Below are positions 47,801-58,849 of a DNA stretch of 64,000 nt, in pieces (positions within the stretch are counted from its first letter, which is position 1; the number at the start of each line of letters is the position of its first letter). The translations under genes and the position numbers were made by a program. The notes under the pieces are model-generated. The model saw nothing but the letters and a program-made list of their open reading frames with translations, did not search any database and was not told where the DNA came from. Source of the stretch: Owenia fusiformis (taxonomy: Eukaryota; Annelida; Polychaeta; Sabellida; Oweniidae); assembly GCA_903813345.2 (NCBI GenBank), contig CAIIXF020000568.1:126001-190000 (forward strand). Reading direction: 5' to 3'.

Positions 47801-50641
47801 TTGTTTAATTATCCAATTTTGCTTGCACATTTTTTTATTTCAGAATAATTTATTTGATATTATATTGCTGTTGTTTTTAGGATTGAAAAAGAAATTACTG
47901 GCCCTAAGTAAGAGAGAAGATGGAGCTAGAGTATCTGTGTGGTTGCGTAGCATCATCTCACACATGTATGTATTGTATCGCATAACAACAAAAAAAATTT
48001 AGTTTAAATTTTATACTGATGTCTAGAGATGAAGGAGTTCTGTTCAAGAAGAAATTTTCAAGATGGCTGCTATCTATCAAAACATGTTTTTGTTCGGTGG
48101 ATTTGCTACTCCGTGGAGTTGCTGTTTTTCTGGTTAAAGAAAAAGAACCAAGCATAATACCAGCATGATTTATTCTGACTGTCTGATTAATCTAATTTTC
48201 TCAATCTAATGTTCAGGTAATGCACAATTAATGTAAAGTAGTGGAATACTTATACTTACATTCCACTTATAGATGTTCATTGAAACATTAGTCAGCTGGT
48301 CTTGAGCCTCAAAAAGTGCTTTACTTACAAAGGTGTTTAGAGGTGTTCCACTTTACAGATTTCGTTGCCTGATATTGTATAAATTATATTAAGTTATATA
48401 ATTGTTCACCTTTCAGGTATTATGTTGCTGATTCTAGCAATGGTGATCAGGCATTGGCCAGGGAGAAGTGGTTAGCTCTGTCTAACCACTTGGCCGATAT
48501 ACATGACCACAGGGGGCACAACTTATACCGTCAATGCACACACCCTGAGAACTATGTTCCCTCAAAGGAATTCTTTGAACCTGGTGAGATGTTGCCTTCT
48601 TTATTCAAAAATCTGATTTTTATGCTATAGATATGACAAAAAAACAAAATCATCTAAAATTGATACAATTTTTGTTTTGTCTGCTCAATAGCTCTAAATG
48701 TAGATCTATGACTTAGCTTGTTTAACATATTTTAGATTTGTATAAGCGAACATCACATTGGATATTCAACATTTGTTTTAAAAGTTACTTATCCTACATC
48801 ATGTACATTGTACATTGAAACTATAAATCTTGAACCCTCAAATCTGCATTCTAAATTACAGGAACGGACATCTATGAAGACCTCACAACTGTTCTCGAGT
48901 CAAGGAGACTTGTGAATGATGTTTCCAGATTATCTCCATGTGGGCAAACGGCAGGTTTAGAGGGGTACCATAGCCTTCAAGGGCATTTTGCACCAAAAAT
49001 GTACCATTTTGGATATGAAGGGATGAAAAGCAGGTAATAATTGAATAAACCCAACATAAACATTGACTATACATGAATTCTTTCCACCATAGTCGGTATT
49101 GAGGAACTTCACTAGATTATTTTTCAAACTACATGTACCGTATTCATTCATATAAATGCTCAGTGCGGTTCTCAAATTGAAACTAAAGATATTGATGAAT
49201 TCCAATAAGCACATTTAAGAGTCCAGTTGAAAAATGATTAAAATCTTCTTTTCTCATAAGTTAATATTTCATTTATTCTGGAGACCATATTCATCACAAA
49301 AGTTGTTATTTGGTCAAATTAGACTGATACCATATGCATGCATTGGGTACTATTACTAGAAGTTGACATTGTTTTATTTCTAAAAGTGTTATTACATCTG
49401 TATTTAGTACTGCTCAATGCCTCTACTGTTACAGAGTACAGCTGGCTGCCCTACACTATAATGAGAATGCGGGAAGGGAGACAGCAGTTGGGATTGATGG
49501 TACCAAGTATTTAAACATGTATTACCCCAGGAACAAGGTGCACGAGGCAACAGTGAGAGAGGTGAAAGTTGGCATGACATTTGGTATGTAATATATACTA
49601 GACATGCAATATACTGTACTCTCTTAATTCCCGTGTGTCACTATATTTTGCGCCTTTCAATATAATAGTCATGAAATTCCTGGTAATTTGTTTTACTCAA
49701 TGTTCACATGAGCCATGAAAACTAGAAAACTGAAAATTAGCAAAAATTTATAGTAGCTTTGAAATTTCACAGTCACAAAAACGTGAAATATAATAGCCTC
49801 AATTATTCGTGGGAGTACAGTATCAGCATTCACAGTAAATTGATAAATGTTGTATTAAAGGTGCAACGATCATCGACTAGTGTCAAAATATATTTAGTTT
49901 GTATTTTTCATCACGACTAACAGCAACGAAACCCCCTGGATGAACATTATTTCAGCTGATATTCCTCTTGAAACATGGTGGATCTTAAAAATCTATAAGT
50001 GGGAATCCCTTTATAGAAGCTTTGAAGTGAATTTACTCTTCTTATTGCTGAAATTGAGCGTTTATCCATACATTTTAAGAAAATAGGTATGTCAAGAAAT
50101 GTTAAGCCAAATATTGACCTGATAGCTCAGAAAAAGTAAAAAATTCTAATTTCCTCTCTACAGTCCTTGTTGCCCCTTTAATATACTTATAAAGCTGATA
50201 GTTTTTCATGATCAGATAATTTAATCCTGTATGTATTACCAATTCCCCTAGTTCTTTTGTAGGGTGAAATGTCCCAACCCAACATAGTCAATTCTAAAAA
50301 GGCATTGGCCCATAGTCTATATATTTCATTAGAGTAAAAAACTTCATTCTTCAACTTGAATTTATAGTAAAGTACATGTAGATGAATAGTTTTCAGACTG
50401 TTCCTTCCAACTCTACGTACTTGAAGCTGTTACAAGTAAGGTATGTTTTATTTCAGGATACATTGAAAAATTGATGACAGAGTTGGAGTACCTCCTTAGA
50501 AATAGGGAGGTTGCAACTGAAGTGGTGGCAAGCTTTAACACACCAAGACCCCTAAGCAAAGAAGAGCCACCTGCAGATAAGGTCGATGTTTACAATAGCA
50601 GAATTGCCAGAGCCAATTTTGGACCAGTTAACTTGGAATAA
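41870..50641 (+). CDS. THAP-domain, Kolobok-like transposase-derived protein (13 exons, 742 aa)
   Basis: Exons: 41870-42108, 44033-44144, 44644-44872, 45503-45686, 45933-46177, 46735-46833, 47009-47187, 47400-47583, 47881-47965, 48417-48583, 48862-49033, 49435-49583, 50457-50641. All junctions are GT-AG and every phase matches: 2,229 nt, 742 codons plus stop, no lesion. Residues 1-80 are a C2CH THAP zinc finger (C5, C10, C53, H56, with W33, P24, F57) that binds DNA. A linker with a strongly acidic block (exon 4) follows, then a Cys-rich exon 5 with CFFCC and CSECC. The transposase-like core has GGDARCD (D397, D401), VTDRH (D463), DIWHVAK (484-490) and LEGYH (E608, H611), a plausible DDE set. 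From memory, this THAP-plus-GDARCDS family is widespread in fish and invertebrates. The many introns and intact frame argue for a host gene, not a mobile copy. Kolobok is inferred from architecture; a P-element-like origin is the alternative. Confidence 0.88.
43023..43653. mobile_element. TA-flanked MITE rich in GATGCATC, in intron 1
   Basis: Ends CAGTACAGGTC and GACCTGTACTG are exact inverted repeats and continue imperfectly as GCCGAGGATCT/AGATCTTCGGC. TA flanks both sides (43021-43022 and 43654-43655). 631 bp. The left 200 bp is packed with GATGCATCGAT-type palindromes and CGGTGCATCG motifs. No coding capacity. Tc1/mariner-like insertion preference is inferred from TA. Confidence 0.8.
44225..44285. 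repeat. AT-rich microsatellite-like tract
   Basis: Three spaced copies of TATATACTTTATAT-like sequence in intron 2 of the THAP gene. Confidence 0.6.
46215..46430 (+). mobile_element. Poly-A-tailed retroinsertion in intron 5
   Basis: A 216-bp insert flanked by AAAGTGTCTG at 46205-46214 and 46431-46440, a 10-bp target duplication. It ends with an AATAAA signal (AATAAAGG) followed by an A-rich tail, as left by LINE-type reverse transcription. It has no frame, and I do not recognise the source RNA; a SINE or a processed fragment is possible. Confidence 0.7.
46860..46945 (+). repeat. Pyrimidine-rich imperfect duplication in intron 6
   Basis: CTCTCTCT tracts with two copies of ATNTGTATTTGTCTCTCT and TTCCTCTTCT. 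Low-complexity sequence upstream of exon 7. Confidence 0.6.
49614..49820. mobile_element. TA-flanked MITE in intron 12
   Basis: Ends CTGTACTC and GAGTACAG are inverted, with TA on both sides (49612-49613, 49821-49822). Further complementarity (CCCGTG and TATATTT blocks) continues inward. 207 bp, no frame. A related-looking sequence follows exon 4 at about 45697. Confidence 0.7.
49855..50181 (+). mobile_element. TTAA-type MITE, copy B, in intron 12
   Basis: Starts TTAAAGGTGCAAC and ends GTTGCCCCTTTAA, so TTAA lies at both outer edges (49855-49858 and 50178-50181). The body matches copy A at 28371-28709 through several blocks. TTAA is the known target of Kolobok and piggyBac elements. Confidence 0.78.
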
Positions 50642-50799
50642 TGTAGAGTAGATGCAAGTAGTAGTTAGTTCACAGTTTTCAGTTTTTATATGATAAGCCT
50701 TTGTCTTGAGATTATTGATTAGGCCTATAGATATAAAAGCATGTCCAGTTAACCAGTAAAAGGAATGAGAGCAATTAGGCCTAGACCTATACGATACAA

Positions 50800-50805
50800 A
50801 TTAAA
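50800..50805 (+). terminator. Possible polyadenylation signal of the THAP gene
   Basis: ATTAAA, the common variant hexamer, 159 bases after the stop codon. No AATAAA is seen closer. Confidence 0.3.
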
Positions 50806-50972
50806 AATTCAGTCAAAATAACAATCTTTAAAACCACATTTATATGTACATTTCAAATACTAGTATGATATTTCTTTGAATGAGTTTTGAATGTTTAATG
50901 ATGAAAATCAAGACCATTTCTACTTGCATCTAGTCTGTTAGACCACACAGCCAGTAATCGAGTAAACTATTA

Positions 50973-51427
50973 CTGTAGATTGGGTTAATTTGGCGCTACT
51001 TAATTTGGCAATTTTGCCATTTTTGGCATATTGGCGGCTATTTAATTTGGCAGATATGCAAAAAATTTAAACTTACGTGCTGTTTGCGAATTACCATGTA
51101 AATGGGCATGTTTGGTTATGTTCATTTTTTGAGGACCACTGGCGATATTCACCACGTTTGTACATTTTCGTGAGATCATCCTTTACATTTTGCACCTCGA
51201 TCGATGCTTTTCCTTTCTAGTTTTTCCCTGAGTATTAATGAGTGACTGACCAGTTCTGAGAGAATTTTTTTTCATATTTTTGGAAAAAAACTTAACCGGA
51301 AGTGACCTAAATACACTGGACCAAATACCCTAGATAATTCCCGGGATTCATTCTAAATTTTGGCGAATTTTTCAATTTCGCCAAATTCGCCAAATTAAAG
51401 CGGGCGCCAAATTAACCCAATCTACAG
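50973..51427. mobile_element. TA-flanked MITE between the convergent genes
   Basis: CTGTAGATTGGGTTAATTTG at 50973 is mirrored by CAAATTAACCCAATCTACAG ending at 51427, with TA on both sides (50971-50972, 51428-51429). 455 bp. TTTGGC/GCCAAA motifs recur inside both ends. It lies between the stop codons of the THAP and P2X7-like genes. Confidence 0.85.
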
Positions 51428-51458
51428 TACTCTTTGCATGTGTAAAGTACACTACATC

Positions 51459-51464
51459 TTTATT
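51459..51464 (-). terminator. Polyadenylation signal of the P2X7-like gene
   Basis: AATAAA on the minus strand, 21 bases beyond the stop codon at 51486. The 3' untranslated region would be very short. Confidence 0.6.
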
Positions 51465-51485
51465 ATGATTACATTTTGGCACCAC

Positions 51486-54400
51486 TCACTCATGTGCCTC
51501 TCTAAACCCCACAAATTGATGTAATTCTTCAAGTTGTCCTGGAGGAGGATAATGGGCTCTGATGCAGAGCACAGCACATGAAGGTAGAACCATTCTCACT
51601 TGGGGACCCAAGACACCCCAAGCAGCTTGCACAAGCTGTCTATATGCCACATGACGCCTACGTCTATCAATAGGTCCATTAAATCCATTAGGATATTGCC
51701 TTTTGTAGGCTCTCCAGGCTGCGTCAAGTGTCAGTCTATTTGTGCATAAACCGTGGAATCCTGGGTTATCAGTTATGCATCTAAGAATGCGTGGTGTCTC
51801 CTTCAGCTGGAAGGACTGTTCGTTGAGGGCCCTAATCTGCGGAATAGATCGACAACAAACATTCTCCCGCCTGTCATCCATCGGCTGACAATTGCCACAT
51901 GTACACCTATAAAAACAACATTGAATGTATAAAGCGTTTGAGTTTTACAATTTACACCCTTGGTATACGCAGCTAACGAAAATTGACCGGTACCGGTACG
52001 GGTCAAAAGCTGGACCGGTAGGGGTTAACGGTTTTATTTGAATTTAAAACAGCCATAACGGACCGGTTCTATTGCCCCGAACCGGTCCGTCTTCTCGCTG
52101 CAAGCAGGATGAAATTCTTTGTCACAAAGTTTGGCATTTTTTATAAAATCAAATGCGCGTCATTGAAACTCACAAGATGTAAAGAGCATGTCATTTACAT
52201 CATACCTTGATGGGGAAAAATAGATCAATATTGAGCAAGTTATGGCTGTTTTAAATTCAAATAAAACCGTTAACCCGTACCGGTCCAGCTTTTGACCCGT
52301 ACCGGTCAATTTTCGTTAGCTGCGTATACCAAGGGTGATTTAGCAATCGGCCAATTATATTGTTATATGTATCATGTGTATGTTATGTAGGTTAGGCTAC
52401 ATTTTATAGTAGGTGTATTTCATTACAAAATTATTGAAATATGGAACAAAAATAAGAAACTAAAAAATGAATTGAGGTATTAGTGCAAAATAAACTTGCG
52501 TAACTTGGTTCCAAACATCAGTTTTGTGGAATTTAGCTGGAAATACAAAACAAGAAATAAGAACTTGTAATCTGCAAATGATACTCATGATTGGCAATCA
52601 TGAAAATGTTAAGAGTATGTACAGATGTTGGAGGAATAAACCAATTTTGTGAGAAACGCAAAAAGTGTTCTATTAAACAGGTAAATTTTTCAAATAGGAG
52701 TCACTGGTAGATCCGGAAGCCATTAAGCTGTTAAGGGAGCACATTTAAAGTCTGAATATTAGTTCGAAAAATGTTTGGCCCCTAAAACTAAGAAAATAGG
52801 CCCAAAAGACCAGATTTAGTATGGCAAGTGATTTTGGAAAGTCATATCTTTCTTCATGAGTACTTTCTGGCCTAAATACAGTGGCTCTTATATAAAAAAA
52901 AAACAATATGTTTTCTTTCAAGCATCATGGGCTTTCAATTAGACATGTAGTAAAAATATAAATTCAACTCTCTTAAAAATTGTGGATTATACCTTGTCAC
53001 TCTTAGAAAAAACATTAGGCTTATTTTCTTGTTTTTCTCAATTTATATAGGCCTAATATAATATGATATCAAAAGCTTCTTCTACACTATATGTACAACT
53101 TCTGAAAAGGGGAGGGGGATTAAATGTGATAACGTTAAAAAACCATGTTATTTTTCCATTCCATTTTGACATCCCCAGAACAAGATTTATCTAATAAAAA
53201 TATCCAAATGGCAGCCAGAATGTAAAATGGTCACTGAAAAGTTGATCAGCTTTAGAAATTTTTACTATGCAATTTTTACTATGTGAATGAAAAAATAAGG
53301 CCAAAAGGGCAAGTTATGCCCAAAAATGCCAACTAATCGAGGCCCTACAAAATTTCTTGGTTTATCTTGGGGTGGAGGTTGAGACATTTTCTATAGGCCT
53401 AATCTACTGTCAGGCTGTTATGGATTGTAGATGTTCGGATACAGTATTCTACTGTTAGGCTGTTTGGAAGTGTACGGATTAGGTGTTCGGATACAGTATA
53501 CAGGTTTTACTGTCAGGCTGTTTTGGAAATATATGGCTTAGGTATTCAGATACAGTGTATAACACAGGTTCTACTGTCAAACAGTAGTGCAATCAGTGGT
53601 CAACGTTTGCGTTACATCATATACAAATGAGTAAAAAATAATTTGTCACTTCACATTTGATCACATGAATCAAAATAAATCAGGTGAAAGTATACTAGCC
53701 AATACAGCTAGCTTAGCTTTGATTTTAATCAGCTACAGCTACATATAGCTAAGCTTTGATTATTTGCACTCTGATCAAGTTTCTGTATTTCTATGCATTA
53801 TTGTACTAGGAAGAACAGGGGACTCTGCTGGATTCTAACCAGCAACTGACCTGTGTTAGCAGGACTGTGTTTTATTACACCAAGAGAAGTGAACCCATTC
53901 AAATTAGAACAAAATGCATATGAAGCAATAACTGAATCGAATGCAAAATCACCATATAGTTAATGGTAGACTCGTCTGGGTCATAAGCAAAGAAATGTAC
54001 AAAGAGAAATTAGTGGTGGTATACACAAAGATAGCAGAATTTTTCTTAGGAAATACATCCTAAATAAATTATTTCTTTAGGATTCCTAGAAAAATTCTGC
54101 CATCTGTGTTTACATTTGGCAAAACAATACTAGATCTAAATTAGGAGGCTAAAAATCAAGACATTAGAAAAATACAATAGGCGAAATAATGAACAATCAT
54201 AAAATGGTCAAATATAGATAAAAGATGTAAATTTTAATCCAAACTGAGGTTATTACCAAGAATCAAGATCCGTAGGATCGTCCGGCAATGGTGGGTAGCG
54301 TGATCTAGAGCTCGGCCTTTTTCCACTGGAATCCCTTCGCTTTGAATGGTACTTATCCAATGCTCCCGACTCCGGCTCAAACTGACACATTCGAGCACCT

Positions 54401-54486
54401 TTCCCCCTTCTCAATGCGTTCTCAAAGAGCACCCTCTCACCGATATCGCTGTCTGAATCGCTGCTTGAACCGCTTGTGCTCGCCAT
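51486..54486 (-). CDS. P2X7 C-terminal (ballast)-like domain protein, 2 exons, 216 aa
   Basis: Minus strand, exon 1 54486-54257 and exon 2 51906-51486. The donor GTAATA and the acceptor join TG to G as the Trp of WCTCGNC, giving 651 nt with no lesion. The start MASTSGSSSDSDSD was chosen; an upstream in-frame Met (54552) would add 22 residues. Exon 1 is Ser/Asp-rich and ends with basic residues and CQFEPES. Exon 2 carries WCTCGNC (77-83), NVCCRS (92-97), CITDNPGF, RHVAYRQ, LPSCAV and IRAHYP. These match, in order, the Cys-rich zinc- and guanine-nucleotide-binding cytoplasmic domain of vertebrate P2X7 receptors. There is no channel domain or membrane segment, so this is a stand-alone soluble version, a form often seen in invertebrate genomes and of unknown role. 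Intron 1 (2.35 kb) holds a foldback element. AATAAA follows the stop. Confidence 0.85.
51955..52337. mobile_element. Foldback MITE in the intron of the P2X7-like gene
   Basis: CACCCTTGGTATACGCAGCT at 51955 is mirrored by AGCTGCGTATACCAAGGGTG ending at 52337. The arms remain complementary for over 100 bp (to GTTATGGCTGTTTT). A 5-bp duplication ATTTA flanks it (51950-51954 and 52338-52342). 383 bp. The arms contain repeated ACCGGTACCGGT-like motifs. Confidence 0.88.
53403..53583 (+). repeat. Short tandem, about 60 bp x 3
   Basis: Three imperfect units each with CTACTGTCAGGCTGTTTTGG (or a close variant) and TTCGGATACAGTAT, in the intron of the P2X7-like gene. Confidence 0.7.
54023..54109. repeat. 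87-bp hairpin element
   Basis: ACACAAAGATAGCAGAATTT...CTTAGGA is complementary to TCCTAGAAAAATTCTGCCAT...CTGTGT with few mismatches. It sits in the intron just downstream of exon 1 of the minus-strand gene. Confidence 0.7.
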
Positions 54487-54554
54487 ATTGAATATGTACT
54501 GAACTATCTGTACAGCTGGATCATTGACCCCCAATTGACTGCTATGCGTCATTT

Positions 54555-54564
54555 GTCACGTGAC
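54555..54564. promoter_or_regulatory. GTCACGTGAC E-box upstream of the P2X7-like gene
   Basis: A perfect palindrome about 69 bases upstream of the chosen start codon (54486, minus strand). It is identical to the site before the THAP gene. It lies just 5' of the alternative Met at 54552, which favours the downstream start. Confidence 0.5.
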
Positions 54565-54843
54565 TAGCGCGATACAGGAAAAATGGGGAATTTCGAATCA
54601 ACGATTTTGGGGTACTTTTATTGCATATTTCAGGTATTTATACAGTGTTTGTGGTATTAATTATAATCGACAGACATAAATAAACATTCAAACTATATGT
54701 TTTATGAAGTTTTATGCCCATTTTTACACTTAAATTTACATCTTTAATAGTGCCAAATACAGAAGACTACGATAATAATGTTCTTCTCTCCAAGTTGAGG
54801 ATTTCACACAATACGTTATTGAAGTCCATAACTTTGTTACACA

Positions 54844-54989
54844 TTATTGTTGCAAACGCCTATCACTTGAACCAGTAACAACATGCTTTGTAGATACAGA
54901 CACTGCAAACGGCCGCCGCAGACTGGATCTCTGTGGTTCTCTGTCGATCTTCTCTGTCACTTCATTTACAGGATAGACATTGTTACGAC
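54844..54989 (-). other. Possible terminal exon or repeat, member 1
   Basis: A 146-nt open segment on the minus strand preceded by TACTTTCAG, which is a usable splice acceptor, and ending in TAA. It resembles 58598-58750 in the segment AAGTGACAGAGA...AACCACAG...CAGTCT, and both have a similar TACTTYCAG acceptor and GGAAAAAGTC just upstream. It could be the last exon of duplicated genes or a pair of dispersed repeats. No domain recognised. Confidence 0.25.
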
Positions 54990-57399
54990 CTGAAAGTACT
55001 TGAAAAAAAGAGGAAAAAGTCAGCAAGGAGGATTTGACTTTTTCCTTAAAAGGAATAGGTGAATATATCCATATCTCTGGAATGACCATTTTTAGATATG
55101 AGTATATTTATATATTGCTTTTAAGACTATGCATTAACATGCAAATGTCACCACCGGCCATTTGTTTAAGCAGCAATTTGTAACAGCAGCTTAACATTAA
55201 TTGCTGACTGCCATCCATGAAGTAGTTTTGTCCATTAAATAGAGAATATCACACTATTTCACAACTCCTGGTGGTGACATAAAAAATCAAATCATTGCTG
55301 AGTAAGTACAGTTTAATGAAAACTATGAATAAAAATCGTATGATTGCTGAATTAATTGGCAAATTAGTTCTTTTATAGCTAGCATTATAGTAATCAAACA
55401 AACAAATGATCAAGACCAAATTGATTGAATTTAAATTATTTTCCCTGTTTAGTTCCCAAAGTCTCAGAATGAAAAATTACCAAACACATGCAAACAGTGT
55501 TCCCTGTGTAGCAACCAAGGCCCGATTTGCTGAAAAAAAGAAAAAATATATGTAATGCATGTTAATCTTATTATTCCAATTCAAATAAATTGCCAAAAAA
55601 AGAATTTGGAGGGATGGAGTAAGGTAGTAATAGATTTTAACTAGTCAATACAATACTGCTTGCAGCACTGTAACCATTGTGTGGCTGCTACCAAGTTCAT
55701 TCTTCTGGCTAAATTGTGATTTTGTGCAAGGAGAAAATTGATTTATTAGTATCTTCTTTGCAACAGTAGTAGTTGTAGTCAAGAGCAGTAGTAGTCCTTG
55801 TCCTTTTTCACCTTCTTCAAAACACCTACATTGAGAAAAATGGTTTTAATGACTACCCTAACTCCGAAGCATGCAAGGGATTATCATTTGACAAAATAAC
55901 ATTTAAACCTGAACAATCAGTGTCTAGGTCATAGATACCTAAACAGTTGATTGCTTTTTGGACCAAATAATGGTCGCATTTGCACTGACCTCAACACAAG
56001 AAAAAAATAGTTGAAAACTAAAAATTGGCTACAAATAGGCTACAACACAGAGAATCATCTTCCAGCTCGCACCAAAAAAAAGAATTGAAAATTGAAACCT
56101 AAAAACTGAGACTAACATACTTAGTATGTTAACTCTCAGGTGAAAGTGAATGTAAAAAACAACAATATGAAGACAACATTTCCAAATATGGCGCACATCT
56201 CTTCCATTTTGAAATGAACCATTGGTGGATTCCACTATTCTTTCATTTCAGAACATAGAACCTGTTACGAAGCTTTCAAGCCAACCACACCTTAACAAAA
56301 GATCAAACATTGGGTGACCGTCCCCTCGCTCATGCTGTATGCTGTCCAGAGAGATTAAGAAGAATAACAAGAATGCCATCCTTGGCCATGCATCATTAGG
56401 ATACATCACATCAAAAAGATGAAATACAAGACCAGACCACTATCAATTCCCGATAGTATCATTACTGTAACACTGATAAGCAATGTCTACCTACCTAAAG
56501 AGTACAAGGTAACATGTATCAACTCCAATGCCGTTCCTGTACAGTAACCATGTGAATCCTTGCTGCGTCCTCACAAGATCTTAAGAATCACACTATATCC
56601 GTCATAGCCAACTAATCGTCACTGATGCTTGAAAGCAAAAATGAGTGGACCATCACCAGAATTCACCGAGACCCCTCAGGAACTATCAAATGCACACCGG
56701 CACCACAGCAATACATTGACCTGCATCCTGGTGGGTGCAGGTCGACCATGTTTACTGACGAGTAACTGTGGCTTTCATCAGCCATCAGAATATAGGCGAA
56801 ACAAGAACCAAGTTCAACAATAAGAATCCAACAAGGAAACTGTTGGGTTGGGACTTACAAGGAATTGATACCTGAAACCCATGCATCTAGAGATTGATAG
56901 ACACTGATCATCAGAATCACAGTGGAGATACCACAAGGAACATCAAATGGTATGATCAAGTAAGCCAGAGCTCTCAATGCAATGGATCAGAATGACTCAT
57001 GCTCAACGATGCCATCCTTAGATATTCCTCGAAATCAATCGGGACAACATAAAACATGAACAAAGGAAGGCCTCCCAACTATTGATCTCGTGTTAAGACA
57101 TGTTCAGCCATCCAGCTTCATAGCAGACTCCACATTCCTCCACTCCAGAATAATGGGCTGGCCAACAAAATCCACCGGTTCATTCAAAATGGAAGGTGCC
57201 CCACTAAACGAGAAGAACCTGCCTCCCAACCCATAGATGGAAATTATTGTCTAGCTGGAGATGACCCTTTAAATGACTATCATAACATAAAAATGAATAA
57301 CATAGAAAATCAAGAATACTTAACTTAGGTGACAGGAACATTGCAACTCTATTACATCAAGGGTCGTGTTGAAGTAGCTTCCAGTGTATCCAGTGATCT
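54990..57399. other. Interval without recognisable features
   Basis: No coding unit, RNA gene or clear repeat is supported. Short frames (for example 56629-56823) have no domain or splice context. Confidence 0.5.
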
Positions 57400-58440
57400 T
57401 GGCTTGGCTTCCTTCCCATGTGTGGGTCATCTTCACTTGGATTCCTATGGGTGGCTAGGTTTCCATTTGTGGCTCGATGCTTATCTTCCAGCAGTTGACT
57501 CATCTTCCAGAGGGCAGCCTGACTTCCTGAAGGATGACCATCTTGGCTTGACTTCCAATTGATGGCTAGGTTTCCATTTGTGGCTCATCTTCACTTGGAT
57601 TCCTATGGGTGGCTAGGTTTCCATTTGTGGCTAGATGCTTATCATCCAGCAGTTGACTCATCTTCCAGAGGGCAGCCTGACTTCCTGTAGGATGACCATC
57701 TTGGCTTGACTTCCAATTGATGGCTAGGTTTCCATTTGTGGGTCATCTTCACTTGGATTCCTATGGGTGGCTAGGTTTCCATTTGTGGCTAGATGCTTAT
57801 CATCCAGCAGTTGACTCATCTTCCAGAGGGCAGCCTGACTTCCTGTAGGATGACCATCTTGGCTTGACTTCCAATTGATGGCTAGGTTTCCATTTGTGGG
57901 TCATCTTCACTTGGATTCCTATGGGTGGCTAGGTTTCCATTTGTGGCTAGATGCTTATCATCCAGCAGTTGACTCATCTTCCAGAGGGCAGCCTGACTTC
58001 CTGTAGGATGACCATCTTGGCTTGACTTCAAATTGATGGCTAGGTTTCCATTTGTGGGTCATCTTCACTTGGATTCCTATGGGTGGCTAGGTTTCCATTT
58101 GTGGCTAGATGCTTATCATCCAGCAGTTGACTCATCTTCCAGAGGGCAGCCTGACTTCCTGTAGGATGACCATCTTGGCTTGACTTCAAATTGATGGCTA
58201 GGTTTCCAATTGATGGCTAGGTTTCCATTTGTGGCTTGATGCTTATTTGTGGCTCATCTTCCAGCAGGTGGCTATCTTCCAACAGGTGACTCATCTTCCA
58301 GCAGGTGACTCATCTTCCAGCAGGTGACTATTCTTCCAGAGGGCAGCTTGACTTCCTGTAGGATGACCATCTTGGCTTGACTTCCAATTAATGGCCTGGC
58401 TTCCATTTGTTGCTCATCTTCCAGCAGGTGCCTCGGTCTT
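57400..58440 (+). repeat. 158-bp tandem repeat, about 5-6 units
   Basis: CTTCACTTGGATTCC recurs at 57431, 57589, 57747, 57905 and 58063, giving a 158-bp period. Internal units are nearly identical. The unit itself holds shorter echoes (TGGCTAGGTTTCCATTTGTGG twice, CATCTTCCAGNAGG several times). The right edge decays into partial units with CATCTTCCAGCAGGTGACT. Any open frame here is repeat-driven. Confidence 0.92.
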
Positions 58441-58597
58441 CCAGAGGCCAGTTTGGATTCCTGTTTGTGGTTCAGATTCTAGTGGGCTTCTAATCTCCAG
58501 GCTAAAGGTAAATCTGAAAGCAATACTGTATATTAGGAAATGAAATATTGTACTTACTTGACTATGATCCGAGAGACCTCTCCTTTCTTGGACAATG

Positions 58598-58750
58598 CTA
58601 CTTTAGGTGTATAAAGACATCACCAATGGTAGTTATAACAGTATGATATGTGGGTACAAACGCTGTAGACGGATGGTGTAGACTGTGGTTTCTCTCTGAC
58701 ACTTCTCGGACAACACAGAATTTTTCATGGCCAGGGTAAGAGGAGGGCAC
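58598..58750 (-). other. Possible terminal exon or repeat, member 2
   Basis: A 153-nt open segment on the minus strand behind TGTACTTCCAG, ending TAG. It is related to 54844-54989. No domain recognised and no upstream exon identified. Confidence 0.25.
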
Positions 58751-58849
58751 CTGGAAGTACATACAAAATAGGAAAAAGTCAGCAATGAGATAATGACTTC
58801 TTATAGGTTCAACCGATTGCTTGGAAGGGGGGGAGGGGGGGGGTTTAGG

